Shown one piece after another: positions 1-6,971 of a stretch of DNA of 7,168 bases. How positions within the stretch are numbered: the first letter of the stretch is position 1; every line of letters begins with the position of its first letter. A program made the position numbers and the translations under genes. The DNA comes from Hyphomicrobiales bacterium (GTDB taxonomy: Bacteria > Pseudomonadota > Alphaproteobacteria > Rhizobiales > Beijerinckiaceae). The DNA lies in assembly GCA_028290085.1 (NCBI GenBank), contig JAQGKN010000295.1, forward strand, positions 1 to 7,168. Reading direction: 5' to 3'. The notes under the pieces are model-generated. The model had not been told where the DNA came from, searched no databases, and saw only the letters and a program-made list of their open reading frames with translations.

Positions 1-1824
1 CTGCAACTCGGCCTCGCTGCGCATCGTCATGAGGGCGACGCGCCGCGTGCGCGAATAGGGGATGACGACCTCCAGATGGCCGTTCCTCTCCAGCAAGGAG
101 ATATAGCGTGTCTCGGTTCCCCGGGAAGGTAGATCGAAGAGCGTCCATTGCGAATTCGCCGGATTGTATTTGGCGATGGCATCCGTGCTCCAGAGGTTCG
201 TCCAAACATTGTGCCTGTCGTCGACAGCGACTTCATAGGGTTGCTGCGTCGCCGGATTGGGCAGTGGCACGAGATCCATTTTCATCGTGTTGATGTCGAT
301 GCGCGCCAGATTTCCGCCGAAGGAATTGCCGACCCACAAGGTATCGCCATTCTTGTCGGCGCCCAGACGGCGCGGTCCCTGCGCCCAAGGATAGGGCGTG
401 TTGAAGTCAGGCACGACATAGGATGCGTAGATCTTCTGGTCTTCGGGCGTCAGGCGATCCTTTTCCGCCTGCACCGGAGGGAGCTGCAGCTCGGTTGTCT
501 GACCCGTCTTGACGTCGCCCTTCTCGATGCGATCGAACTTCATGTCGACCCACCAGCCATTGCCCTGCCGGTCGGCCGCGACGCCATAGACTGTGCCGAC
601 GCCCTGCGGCGTCTTGTAAGTGACCGATTTGAACTCGGTGAACTTTTCCGTTGCAGGATCGAAGCGCAGCGAGCCGTCCGGCGATGTTACCCAGACCATG
701 CCGTGGGGATCGACATCGAGCGTTCCCGCCGTGCCCGACATGGGCTTGGGCGGATTGTAGACCACGATCTTCTCGGTCTTCGGATCGAGCTTTGCGAGCC
801 CAGTAGGCTTGCCGCCAGGCGCGCCGGGACGCGTGTTGAACCAGAGAAAACCCTTGGGGTCGCGCGTGATGCCATGCGTCTGGCTGGCAAAGCCATTGGG
901 CTCATCGAGCTTGATCGCCTTGAAGGCGCCGGTCTTTGCGTCGATGCGGCCGACGGTAATGGTGCGGCTCGGCAGGCTGTGCGTGAACCAGATGTTGCCG
1001 TCGAGATCGGACACCGCATCATGCACGCCATAGCCGCCGAACATGCCAGACGGCGTACCCTGCGACCAGTCTGCGCCATTGCCGGGGAAGTAGGTGCCCG
1101 GCAGTTTCAGATCGGGATCGAGAGGAACGTCATATTCCTTGAACACCACGCGCGCCGCCTCGCCGGTCGGGCGTGGGCGCAGGTTGAAGTTCATGGACGT
1201 CGCGCCGGGGCCACGGGCGCGTGCCAGATAGCGAGCCAGTTCCTTCTCATGCGTCTCGATGCTGGCATTGGCCTTGTGGGCCTCGCCCTGCCAGGTGCCG
1301 AGCACATTGATGTGCTTCATCAGATCGAGCACCGCCGTCCAGCCGGCCTCGTCGAACTGGTGTTGCAGCGGGAAAGCCGGCGTGTGACAGCCGGTGCAGG
1401 TCTTGCGGACCATCGTCTTCATGCGAGCATCGTCCGCCGAACCTTCCGGCAGCGCCGCCAGGAACTCGTCGCCCGGCAATTGCCGCACGAAATCCTGCGT
1501 TGGCGCGAGCTTGAAATCTTGTCGCGCATTGGCGTTCAGATCGACGTCGCCACGCCCCGCCTCATAGGCGATCGCTTGCGCCCAGACGTGGTACTTCGCA
1601 TTTTCCAGCGGCGGGAAAACATAGCGGCCCGCGAGGTCCGTGTAGACGGTCGTGGTGATCGGCCGCGCGTCGGACTTGGCTGACACTGCGACACCCGCCA
1701 TGGGCGCGCCATTGGCCGACGTGATCGCGCCCGACAGAAGCGCATCCGCGCGAGCACTCGTGGCCGACAAGGCCACGGCAAGCGCCAGCAGGCTGATTTT
1801 CGTGAAATCCCGTGATTTTTTCAT
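1..1824 (-). CDS. Secreted fusion protein: carboxypeptidase-regulatory-like domain, CTGCH haem site and Vgb-like beta-propeller (partial at left edge)
   Basis: The frame is open for 608 codons and leaves the window without a stop. Residues 1-26 form a signal peptide (MKKS start, hydrophobic SLLALAVALSA, cleavage near SARA-D). Residues 27-108 look like a carboxypeptidase-regulatory/Cna-B-like beta sandwich (SGAITSANGAPMAGVAVSA, then TDLAGRYVFPPL). C143-T-G-C146-H147 is a c-type haem motif; the sixth ligand is not clear. From about 270 there are repeated blades of the form D-x-x-G-x-x-W (near 273, 322, 372, 418, 490, 535) plus a seventh at the end, as in streptogramin-lyase-type propellers. The C terminus (SEAELQ) suggests only a short tail is missing. 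Antibiotic-lyase activity should not be assumed, since such propellers are widespread and mostly uncharacterised. A periplasmic redox or binding role is inferred. Start: ATG at 1824, preceded by GAGGGGACGAAG; an in-frame ATG at 1845 would add seven residues before the signal peptide. It is the second gene after the cytochrome c gene. Confidence 0.88.
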   Translation of the reverse strand, partial: MKKSRDFTKISLLALAVALSATSARADALLSGAITSANGAPMAGVAVSAKSDARPITTTVYTDLAGRYVFPPLENAKYHVWAQAIAYEAGRGDVDLNANARQDFKLAPTQDFVRQLPGDEFLAALPEGSADDARMKTMVRKTCTGCHTPAFPLQHQFDEAGWTAVLDLMKHINVLGTWQGEAHKANASIETHEKELARYLARARGPGATSMNFNLRPRPTGEAARVVFKEYDVPLDPDLKLPGTYFPGNGADWSQGTPSGMFGGYGVHDAVSDLDGNIWFTHSLPSRTITVGRIDAKTGAFKAIKLDEPNGFASQTHGITRDPKGFLWFNTRPGAPGGKPTGLAKLDPKTEKIVVYNPPKPMSGTAGTLDVDPHGMVWVTSPDGSLRFDPATEKFTEFKSVTYKTPQGVGTVYGVAADRQGNGWWVDMKFDRIEKGDVKTGQTTELQLPPVQAEKDRLTPEDQKIYASYVVPDFNTPYPWAQGPRRLGADKNGDTLWVGNSFGGNLARIDINTMKMDLVPLPNPATQQPYEVAVDDRHNVWTNLWSTDAIAKYNPANSQWTLFDLPSRGTETRYISLLERNGHLEVVIPYSRTRRVALMTMRSEAELQ

Positions 1825-1870
1825 CGTCTTCGTCCCCTCGCTCATCCCTGTTTCCAAACGGCCTTCTGGC

Positions 1871-2248
1871 TCAATTGTCGTCGCGCCGCTCCGGCGTTTT
1901 CGGCATTGGAGCGTCCGGCGGGGGAACCGGGACAGTCTTGAGGTAGGCGACGATCGACTGGATCTGCGCGGGGCTGAAGTGGTGGCTGAAGCCGGGCATG
2001 CGGGCCGTGCCCTGGCTGATGACCTGCGTCATGGCCTCATCCAAGCCGCCGAGGCTTTCCTTCGAGAGGGCAGGCCCGTAGCGGCCGCTGGTGAGTGTCG
2101 GCAACGTATGACAGACGCCGCATGACTGGTTGAAAAGGCGGTGGCCGGTCTCGGCGGCCGTGCCGGCTGGTCCAGACCCTGCCGACTGTGCGGATGCTCC
2201 CTGTGCGACCAAGGTCGCAGCCAGGATGATCCAGGCGCTTCGCGTCAT
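1871..2248 (-). CDS. Small periplasmic monohaem cytochrome c
   Basis: A 125-residue class I cytochrome c. Residues 1-20 are a signal peptide ending in GASA, followed by QSAGS. The haem motif is C43-G-V-C46-H47, within GHRLFNQSCGVCHTLP. The likely axial methionine is M84 in ARMPGF, followed by the usual C-terminal helix (SPAQIQSIVAYLKTV). A Pro-rich charged tail (PVPPPDAPMPKTPERRDDN) ends the protein. The role is electron transfer in the periplasm; the donor and acceptor are unknown. The reading frame stays open upstream to about 2716, but the ATG at 2248 is chosen because it has a strong ribosome-binding site, begins a clear signal peptide, and avoids overlap with the divergent gene. It lies 25 bases (46 with the later start) ahead of the haem/propeller gene on the same strand, so the two are very likely co-transcribed and may be redox partners. 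Confidence 0.93.
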   Translation of the reverse strand: MTRSAWIILAATLVAQGASAQSAGSGPAGTAAETGHRLFNQSCGVCHTLPTLTSGRYGPALSKESLGGLDEAMTQVISQGTARMPGFSHHFSPAQIQSIVAYLKTVPVPPPDAPMPKTPERRDDN

Positions 2249-2251
2249 GTG

Positions 2252-2258
2252 CTCCTCC
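2252..2258 (-). promoter_or_regulatory. Ribosome-binding site of the cytochrome c gene
   Basis: On the minus strand GGAGGAG stands 3 bases before the ATG at 2248 (the GGAGG core is 5 bases away). This strong Shine-Dalgarno match fixes the start of the cytochrome c gene and rules against the longer upstream open frame. Confidence 0.8.
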
Positions 2259-2371
2259 CCCGCAGCGGCTTCCATTTGGCAGAAGCCCATTCTTTGGCGA
2301 CAGCCTATGACGGCCGCGCCAATCCGCAAAGAGGGGAATTTCGTGTCGTTGCGCCCACGGGATTTGCGGCG

Positions 2372-2387
2372 GACACGAATCCGTGTC
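2372..2387. promoter_or_regulatory. Operator-like inverted repeat in the divergent intergenic region
   Basis: A perfect inverted repeat, GACACG-AATC-CGTGTC, lies 46 bases before the TctC-type gene and about 120 bases before the cytochrome c gene. A further copy of the half-site CGTGTC is at 2342-2347, exactly 30 bases before the left arm, and the two arms are offset by 10 bases. This helical-turn spacing fits a dimeric regulator, but a small transcript hairpin in the plus-strand leader is equally possible. No convincing -35/-10 pair was found in the 2249-2430 stretch on either strand. Confidence 0.35.
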
Positions 2388-2421
2388 TCACTTGAACCAT
2401 GCGCGAGAAGACGCGGACTAC

Positions 2422-2429
2422 AGGGGAGG
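2422..2429 (+). promoter_or_regulatory. Ribosome-binding site deciding the start of the TctC-type gene
   Basis: AGGGGAGG is a strong Shine-Dalgarno sequence. It lies 1, 4 and 10 bases before in-frame ATGs at 2431, 2434 and 2440. The 1-base gap is too short, so 2434 or 2440 is the likelier start. A GTG at 2383 has no such site. Confidence 0.7.
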
Positions 2430-2433
2430 CATG

Positions 2434-3468
2434 ATGCCCATGGCATTTTTGCGCAGAGGACGGCTGATTGTACTCGCCTTTTGGGCTGCATTCGCGGCCC
2501 CGTCTGTCGCAAGCGCTGACCCGGTTGCCGACTTTTATCGGGGTCGAACCCTCTCCATTCTCGTCGGCTTCGGGCCGGGCGGCGGCTATGACCTGACAGC
2601 GCGCACGCTCGCGCGATACTTCGGGCGGCACATTCCCGGCGAACCAAATGTCGTCGTCCGCAATGTGCCGGGCGCTGCTGGACTAGTGCTCGCCAATTCG
2701 CTCTACAATCTCTCACCCCGTGACGGCACCGAGATCGGGACGTTCAACCGAACGATACCGCTCGACCCGATGCTCGACGGCACCAAGTCGCAATTCGACG
2801 CGCAGAAATTTTCCTGGATCGGTAGCACCTCTAACGAGGTCAGCACGTGCGTCGCCTGGCACACGGCACCGGTCAAGACCATTCAGGATGCGATGACGAC
2901 AGAGCTCGTCGTCGCGGGCACGGGACCGGCGGCGGACGCCGTGATGTATCCGCGCCTGATGAACGACATTCTCGGCACGAAATTCAAGATGGTCACGGGC
3001 TATCAGGGCGCGGCCGATTCGATCATGGCGATGGAGCGAGGAGAGGCGCAGAGCTTCTGTGCCTGGACCTGGGGCAGCCTGACGGCGACGCATGGCGACT
3101 GGCTGCGCAACCGCACGGTCAATGTGCTCGTGCAATTCGGCTTGCGCAAACATGCGGACCATCCGGAAATACCACTGGTCCTCGATCTCGCAAAAACCAC
3201 GAAAGACCGGCAGGCTCTGGAGCTGATGATGTCACCGCTGCTGTTTGCGCGGCCTTTCGCGGCGCCACCCGGGATTCCCCAGGAGCGGCTGACTGCCTTG
3301 CGCAAAGCGTTCGACGCGACGGTGCGGGACCCCGACTTCCTCGCGGATGCCGGCAAGCAGGGGCTCGAGATCGATCTCGTGACCGGGGCTGAAATAGAGA
3401 CCGTGCTCGCCCGGCTCTATGTGACGCCGGCCGACGTGGTCGACCGCGTCAAAGCTGCGCTCAAATGA
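2434..3468 (+). CDS. TctC/Bug-family periplasmic solute-binding protein (tripartite tricarboxylate transporter type)
   Basis: Encodes 344 residues from the ATG at 2434, slightly longer than typical for Bug proteins. Residues 1-28 form a signal peptide (LRRGRLIVLAFWAAFAAPSVASA, then DPV). The mature start VADFYRGRTLSILVGFGPGGGYDLTAR carries the family's first strand and its Pro-Gly-Gly ligand loop (about 48-53, with D53), and VRNVPGAAGLVLAN matches the usual N-x-P-G-A-x-G segment. C139 and C209 are the only cysteines of the mature protein and could form a disulphide. The family captures small carboxylates in the periplasm, normally for a TctAB membrane complex, but no TctA or TctB gene is present here. 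The substrate cannot be read. The stop codon overlaps the ATG of the next gene (ATGA), suggesting translational coupling. Starts at 2431 or 2440 are also possible. Confidence 0.9.
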   Translation: MPMAFLRRGRLIVLAFWAAFAAPSVASADPVADFYRGRTLSILVGFGPGGGYDLTARTLARYFGRHIPGEPNVVVRNVPGAAGLVLANSLYNLSPRDGTEIGTFNRTIPLDPMLDGTKSQFDAQKFSWIGSTSNEVSTCVAWHTAPVKTIQDAMTTELVVAGTGPAADAVMYPRLMNDILGTKFKMVTGYQGAADSIMAMERGEAQSFCAWTWGSLTATHGDWLRNRTVNVLVQFGLRKHADHPEIPLVLDLAKTTKDRQALELMMSPLLFARPFAAPPGIPQERLTALRKAFDATVRDPDFLADAGKQGLEIDLVTGAEIETVLARLYVTPADVVDRVKAALK

Positions 3469-4385
3469 GAAAACTGGATCAGGGGATCACCATGCGCATT
3501 GGCACAGCGGAACATGACAGCACGTTCACCACGCAGGGCATGGCACTGCGCGAGGTGTTCCTGAACGCGGGCATCGGGGGGCCCATCGACATCGTCGAGG
3601 CGCGCTTCGCCAGCACCGAAAATGCGCGCAAGCTCGAAGAAGGCGGCATCGACTTTGGCTTCATGGCCTCGAACTGGATCGGGCGTGCTTTACGTGGCGA
3701 GGCGCCGTTCTCCGAGCCGCTGGACCTGCGCATGGTCGCGCCGATGAACGCCGGGCCGATGTATTTCATCACCCGCGCCGATTCCAGCATCGAGACGATG
3801 AGTGACCTGCGCGGCAAGCGCGTGTCCGTTGGGCCCGAGCACAGCGGCACGCGCCAGCATGCGCATTCCATCCTCGGCGCGCTCGGCATCGGCTTTGAGG
3901 ATTTCACGCCCCTGTTCATGGATTTTGCCGAAGGTGCGCAGGCGCTGGCGCATGGCGAGATCGACGCCCAATTGCAATGCCCCTACCCCAACAAGGTCAT
4001 GAATGCATTGGATGCAGAGACGGATCTGCGCGTCATTGGCCTGTCGGAAGCCGAACTCGCGGTGGTGATGGCGGCCTCGCCGGTCTATCAACGCACTGTC
4101 ATGCGCAAAGGGTCACTGCGCGCACTGAATGCCGATGCTTTGCAACCTGCCGTGCTGAACGTGCTCGTCACTCACGCACGCGCGGATGAAGAGATGGTCG
4201 CGCAGGCGACCCGCGCCATTGTCGATCATGCGAGAGACCTCGAATTGCTCAATCCACTTTTTGCCGGGTTACCCGAGTTGTTCGAACCATTGCGCAGCTG
4301 GGGCGCAGCGGCATTTACATTCGAGGGGGTCGACCTGCATCCGGGTGCAATTCGCGCCTATCAGGAAGCCGGATTGCTGACGTGA
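3465..4385 (+). CDS. TAXI-type solute-binding protein without a signal peptide
   Basis: Encodes 306 residues from the ATG at 3465, or 297 from the in-frame ATG at 3492, which has AGGGGAT about 5 bases before it and begins at the first beta strand (MRIGTAEHDSTFTTQG). Family hallmarks are in order: the TAXI-like N-terminal strand and loop (10-25), GGIDFGFMASNWIGRALRGEAPF (60-82), LRMVAPMNAGPMYFITRADS (88-107), the hinge motif DLRGKRVSVGPEHSGTRQHA (114-133) and EGAQALAHGEIDAQL (156-170). TAXI proteins normally deliver substrates to TRAP transporters from the periplasm. Here neither start gives a hydrophobic leader, and the preceding gene ends at this start, so the protein appears cytoplasmic. 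The first start overlaps the TctC-type stop (ATGA). No TRAP membrane subunit is in view. It could be a cytoplasmic sensor, an enzyme built on the binding-protein fold, or a decayed transporter part; the sequence does not decide. Confidence 0.85.
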   Translation: MRKLDQGITMRIGTAEHDSTFTTQGMALREVFLNAGIGGPIDIVEARFASTENARKLEEGGIDFGFMASNWIGRALRGEAPFSEPLDLRMVAPMNAGPMYFITRADSSIETMSDLRGKRVSVGPEHSGTRQHAHSILGALGIGFEDFTPLFMDFAEGAQALAHGEIDAQLQCPYPNKVMNALDAETDLRVIGLSEAELAVVMAASPVYQRTVMRKGSLRALNADALQPAVLNVLVTHARADEEMVAQATRAIVDHARDLELLNPLFAGLPELFEPLRSWGAAAFTFEGVDLHPGAIRAYQEAGLLT

Positions 4386-4394
4386 GAATTCGCC

Positions 4395-5171
4395 CTAGCG
4401 CTGTCGGCCACGATTCCATGGCGTGAGGCGGTTCTCGGCCCAGCGCAAAATAGCGTTGAGGAGCACGCTCAGGATCGCCAGCGTGACGATCGGTACGAAG
4501 ACGAAGTTGATCTTGAACGTGTTGCCATAGGTCGTGACCATGAAGCCGAGGCCCGACAGCGCGGTGAACATTTCCGCGACGACCACGCCGACCAGAGCGC
4601 GCGCCAGACCAAGACGGATGCCCGACACGAAATAGGGAATCGAGGCCGGAATCACCACCTTGTTGAGCGTGGCGAGCGGCCGCGAGCCGAAGGAGCGCGC
4701 TGTGTCCAGATAGGCGTGCGGAATGTTCTGTACCGCCGTTTGGGCGCTGATGACGATGGAGAAGAAACTCACGAGCCACGTCAGGAAGACCTTGGCCTCG
4801 TAGCCGAGCCCCAGCCAGATGACGACGAGCGGCACCAGCGCCACAGTCGGCATGGAGTTCAGCGCATTGACGTAGGGGTCGAGAATACGGCCCAGTGTGC
4901 GTGACATGCCCATGGCGACGCCCACCAGCATGCCCGTGACCATAGCGAGGAAGAAGCCGAGAAAGAGAACCGAGGCGGTCTGACCGAGCTGGGTGCCGAG
5001 CTCGCCGGATTTGATCGTCGCCACGAAGGCCATGAACACGGCGCTGGGCGCGGGGAGATAGATCGCCGGGATCGCTGTGCGGCACGCAATCTCCCAGATC
5101 GCCAGGACCAGAAGGTGGACGCCCCATTCGCGCAGGCGCGTGTAGTCGCGGGTCTTCTTAATGGTCTTCAC
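4395..5171 (-). CDS. ABC transporter permease, SsuC/TauC-like
   Basis: Encodes 258 residues with about six hydrophobic segments (near 16-32, 66-90, 107-125, 128-148, 182-200, 222-245). The cytoplasmic EAA loop that docks on the ATPase is DTARSFGSRPLATLNKVVIP (156-175), followed by ASIPYFVSGIRLGLARA. The segment AEMFTALSGLGFMV (199-212) is also typical of nitrate/sulfonate/taurine-type permeases of the BPD_transp_1 family. It forms the inner-membrane channel, probably as a homodimer, for the ATPase and binding protein encoded upstream. The start is GTG at 5171; it overlaps the end of the ATPase gene by 14 bases, with only a weak GA-rich ribosome-binding site, so expression probably depends on coupled translation. 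It ends 9 bases from the stop of the convergent TAXI-type gene. The substrate is not predictable from the permease. Confidence 0.95.
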   Translation of the reverse strand: MKTIKKTRDYTRLREWGVHLLVLAIWEIACRTAIPAIYLPAPSAVFMAFVATIKSGELGTQLGQTASVLFLGFFLAMVTGMLVGVAMGMSRTLGRILDPYVNALNSMPTVALVPLVVIWLGLGYEAKVFLTWLVSFFSIVISAQTAVQNIPHAYLDTARSFGSRPLATLNKVVIPASIPYFVSGIRLGLARALVGVVVAEMFTALSGLGFMVTTYGNTFKINFVFVPIVTLAILSVLLNAILRWAENRLTPWNRGRQR

Positions 5172-5967
5172 GCTGCATCTCTTTCGAAAGAAGCGACCAG
5201 AGATGCTCGCGGATTTCAGCGAACTCGTGGCTTGCGCGGATCGTATCCGCCTGGCGTGGTCGCGGCAGGTTCACCTTCACCTCCTCCACGATCCGTCCCG
5301 GCTTAGTGCCGAAGACGAGAATGCGGTCGGAGAAATAGATGGCCTCGTCCATGTTGTGGGTCACGAAGAGGGTCGTCTTGGGCTGCCGTTCCAGAATGGC
5401 GGAGATATCGCGCTGGAGCTTCTCACGCGTGATCGCGTCCAGCGCGCCGAAGGGCTCGTCCATCAAGAGAATATCGGGGTTGAGCGCCAGCGCGCGCGCA
5501 ATGCCCACACGCTGCTGCATGCCGCCCGAGATTTCGTGCGGGTAATAATCCTCGAAGCCGCCGAGTCCGACGAGATCGAGCATGAGACGGACACGATCGG
5601 TGCGCTTGCCACGATCGTCACCGCGGACTTCCAGACCGTAGCCGATGTTGTCATGCACCGTGCGCCACGGAAACAGGTTGAAGTGCTGGAACACCAGCGC
5701 GCGGTGATGATCGGGGCGCTTGACCGCGACTCCGTTGCATAACACGGAGCCGGTGGTCGAGGTCTCCAGCCCGTGCACGATGCGCAGCATGGTCGTCTTG
5801 CCGCAGCCGCTCGGGCCGATCAGCGAGATGAACTCTCCCGCCTGCGCGGTGAAGCTGACATCCACAAGGACGTCATGCGTGATGCCCCGTTCCTTGTCGG
5901 GAAACTGCTTGAAGATGTTTCGGACTTCCAGAGCCGGAGCCATGGCCGTTGCTTCCTGAGTGCTCAT
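5158..5967 (-). CDS. ABC transporter ATPase, SsuB/TauB-like
   Basis: Encodes 269 residues with all the expected nucleotide-binding motifs: Walker A GPSGCGKT (51-58), Q-loop VFQHFNLFPW (92-101), signature SGGMQQR (147-153, the common variant of LSGGQ in this subfamily), Walker B LLMDEP (167-172), D-loop GALDA (174-178) and switch histidine H204 in FVTHNMDEA. Nothing is missing, so it should be active. It powers import through the permease encoded next to it. The ATG at 5967 overlaps the TGA of the binding-protein gene (ATGA). A second in-frame ATG at 5943 (MAPALEVRNIF) has AGGAAG about 9 bases before it and would remove eight residues that precede the fold, so either start is possible. The 3' end overlaps the GTG of the permease gene. 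The order binding protein, ATPase, permease is common for this importer class. Confidence 0.96.
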   Translation of the reverse strand: MSTQEATAMAPALEVRNIFKQFPDKERGITHDVLVDVSFTAQAGEFISLIGPSGCGKTTMLRIVHGLETSTTGSVLCNGVAVKRPDHHRALVFQHFNLFPWRTVHDNIGYGLEVRGDDRGKRTDRVRLMLDLVGLGGFEDYYPHEISGGMQQRVGIARALALNPDILLMDEPFGALDAITREKLQRDISAILERQPKTTLFVTHNMDEAIYFSDRILVFGTKPGRIVEEVKVNLPRPRQADTIRASHEFAEIREHLWSLLSKEMQREDH

Positions 5968-6959
5968 TCCGGGATCGGGCCGCCCATGCGCTTGAGTGCT
6001 TCTTCCTGGAAGGAGAAGTCAGCGAACTTGTTGATCGCCACCCGCTCATCAAGGGCGCCATTCTGGATCGAGAGATCGACGACGTTTTCGAGCATTTCCT
6101 TGGTCATGCCGCCGTTGAGGCCCCAGGCTTTCACCTTGAACAGCTGGTCATAGGTCTCTTCGGCCAGCGCGCGTTCGGCACCCGTGTATTTGATGAAGAC
6201 CTCGATGGATTCTTCGCGATGCGTGTTCAGGTAACGGCACGCTTCCATGATGGATTGCACGATGCGAACGACCTTCTCCGGGCGCTTCTCGATGTCTTCT
6301 TGACGCACGAGCAGCAGCTCATGGGGATAGAGAGGCATCAGTTCCGCGATATCGCCTATGAAGTGAATATTCGGGTCGCCGCGTGTCTCCATCGCATTGT
6401 CGATGTAGACCACCGCTGCCTTGACGCGATTTGCGGAGAGCGCGAGCAGGCGGTCCTTGCTGCTGCCGACCGATAGCCATTGCACGTCGTTCTTGGTCAA
6501 GCCTTCGCGCGCCAGGAAGGGAAAGGTCACGTATTGTGAAAGCGCACCGGCGCGCGAAACCGCGAAGGGCTGCCCCTTGAGATCCTTGAAGGATTTGATC
6601 TCCTTGCGCGCCGCGACCACATAGGTGAGCTTCACGGACGGCGAGGACACGGCGCGCACGGGGTAACCGGCCTTGGTCGCCTGTACAATTCCCTCTGCGT
6701 CGGTGGCGGTCAGATCCGCCTGACCCGAAACGACAGCCGTCGTTGCAAGAGAGCCGCCCTTCAGCTGCATGAAATCCGTAACATTGAGACCGTTCTTCTT
6801 GAAGATCCCTTTTTCATAGGCGATCTGCAGATAGAGATTGTCGAAGGACGGTGGTGTCTCGGGCGTCGCGACCTTGATGGAATATTCCTCAGCGCGCGCT
6901 GCGAGACTCGCACAGCTCAAGACAGCGAGGGCCATTGCAAGGGGCTTGAGAGCGAGCAT
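5964..6959 (-). CDS. ABC transporter substrate-binding protein, NMT1/SsuA-like
   Basis: Encodes 331 residues. Residues 1-23 form a signal peptide (MLALKPLAMALAVLSCASLAARA, then EEYSIKVAT). C16 lies in VLSC, which resembles a weak lipobox, but cleavage after ARA is the better fit. The mature protein shows the NMT1/SsuA-like pattern: LYLQIAYEKGIFKKNGLNV (42-60), GGSLATTAVVSGQADLT (68-84), the domain hinge KEIKSFKDLKGQPFAVSRAGA (119-139) and RLLALSANRVKAAVV (170-184). The family binds sulfonates, nitrate, thiamine precursors or aromatic acids, and this sequence does not distinguish among them. The lack of a TPP-type leader argues mildly against thiamine precursors. It is the first gene of the importer operon, with GAGGAAG 5 bases before the ATG and a likely promoter about 130 bases upstream. 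Confidence 0.93.
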   Translation of the reverse strand: MLALKPLAMALAVLSCASLAARAEEYSIKVATPETPPSFDNLYLQIAYEKGIFKKNGLNVTDFMQLKGGSLATTAVVSGQADLTATDAEGIVQATKAGYPVRAVSSPSVKLTYVVAARKEIKSFKDLKGQPFAVSRAGALSQYVTFPFLAREGLTKNDVQWLSVGSSKDRLLALSANRVKAAVVYIDNAMETRGDPNIHFIGDIAELMPLYPHELLLVRQEDIEKRPEKVVRIVQSIMEACRYLNTHREESIEVFIKYTGAERALAEETYDQLFKVKAWGLNGGMTKEMLENVVDLSIQNGALDERVAINKFADFSFQEEALKRMGGPIPE

Positions 6960-6964
6960 GTGTT

Positions 6965-6971
6965 CTTCCTC
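6965..6971 (-). promoter_or_regulatory. Ribosome-binding site of the ABC binding-protein gene
   Basis: On the minus strand GAGGAAG stands 5 bases before the ATG at 6959. It fixes this ATG as the start; another ATG at 6973 is out of frame. Confidence 0.75.

Noticed and set aside
148..1683. Plus-strand open frame of 511 codons opposite the haem/propeller gene
   Set aside because: Its translation is rich in Arg, Ala and Asp-His with no domain or signal, as expected from an antisense shadow in GC-rich DNA. The minus strand has a signal peptide, a haem motif and propeller repeats.
1..1824. Calling the large protein a virginiamycin B (streptogramin) lyase
   Set aside because: Only the propeller fold is supported. 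The catalytic residues could not be aligned by eye, and the haem motif and extra N-terminal domain point to a different role.
2276..2311. Possible sigma-70 promoter TTGGCA ... TATGAC in the divergent region
   Set aside because: The spacing between the two boxes is 24 bases, far from the usual 16-18, and no better pair was found.
2130..2519. Plus-strand open frame across the cytochrome start and the intergenic region
   Set aside because: It is antisense to the cytochrome signal peptide, has no ribosome-binding site and runs into the TctC-type gene in another frame.
2249..2716. Upstream extension of the cytochrome c reading frame
   Set aside because: The added residues resemble no protein, overlap the divergent TctC-type gene, and bury the signal peptide. 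The ATG at 2248 has a strong ribosome-binding site.
4315..5127. Minus-strand frame of 270 codons within the permease region
   Set aside because: It is an out-of-frame shadow with Arg/Gly/His-rich composition. The real permease frame has membrane segments and the EAA loop.
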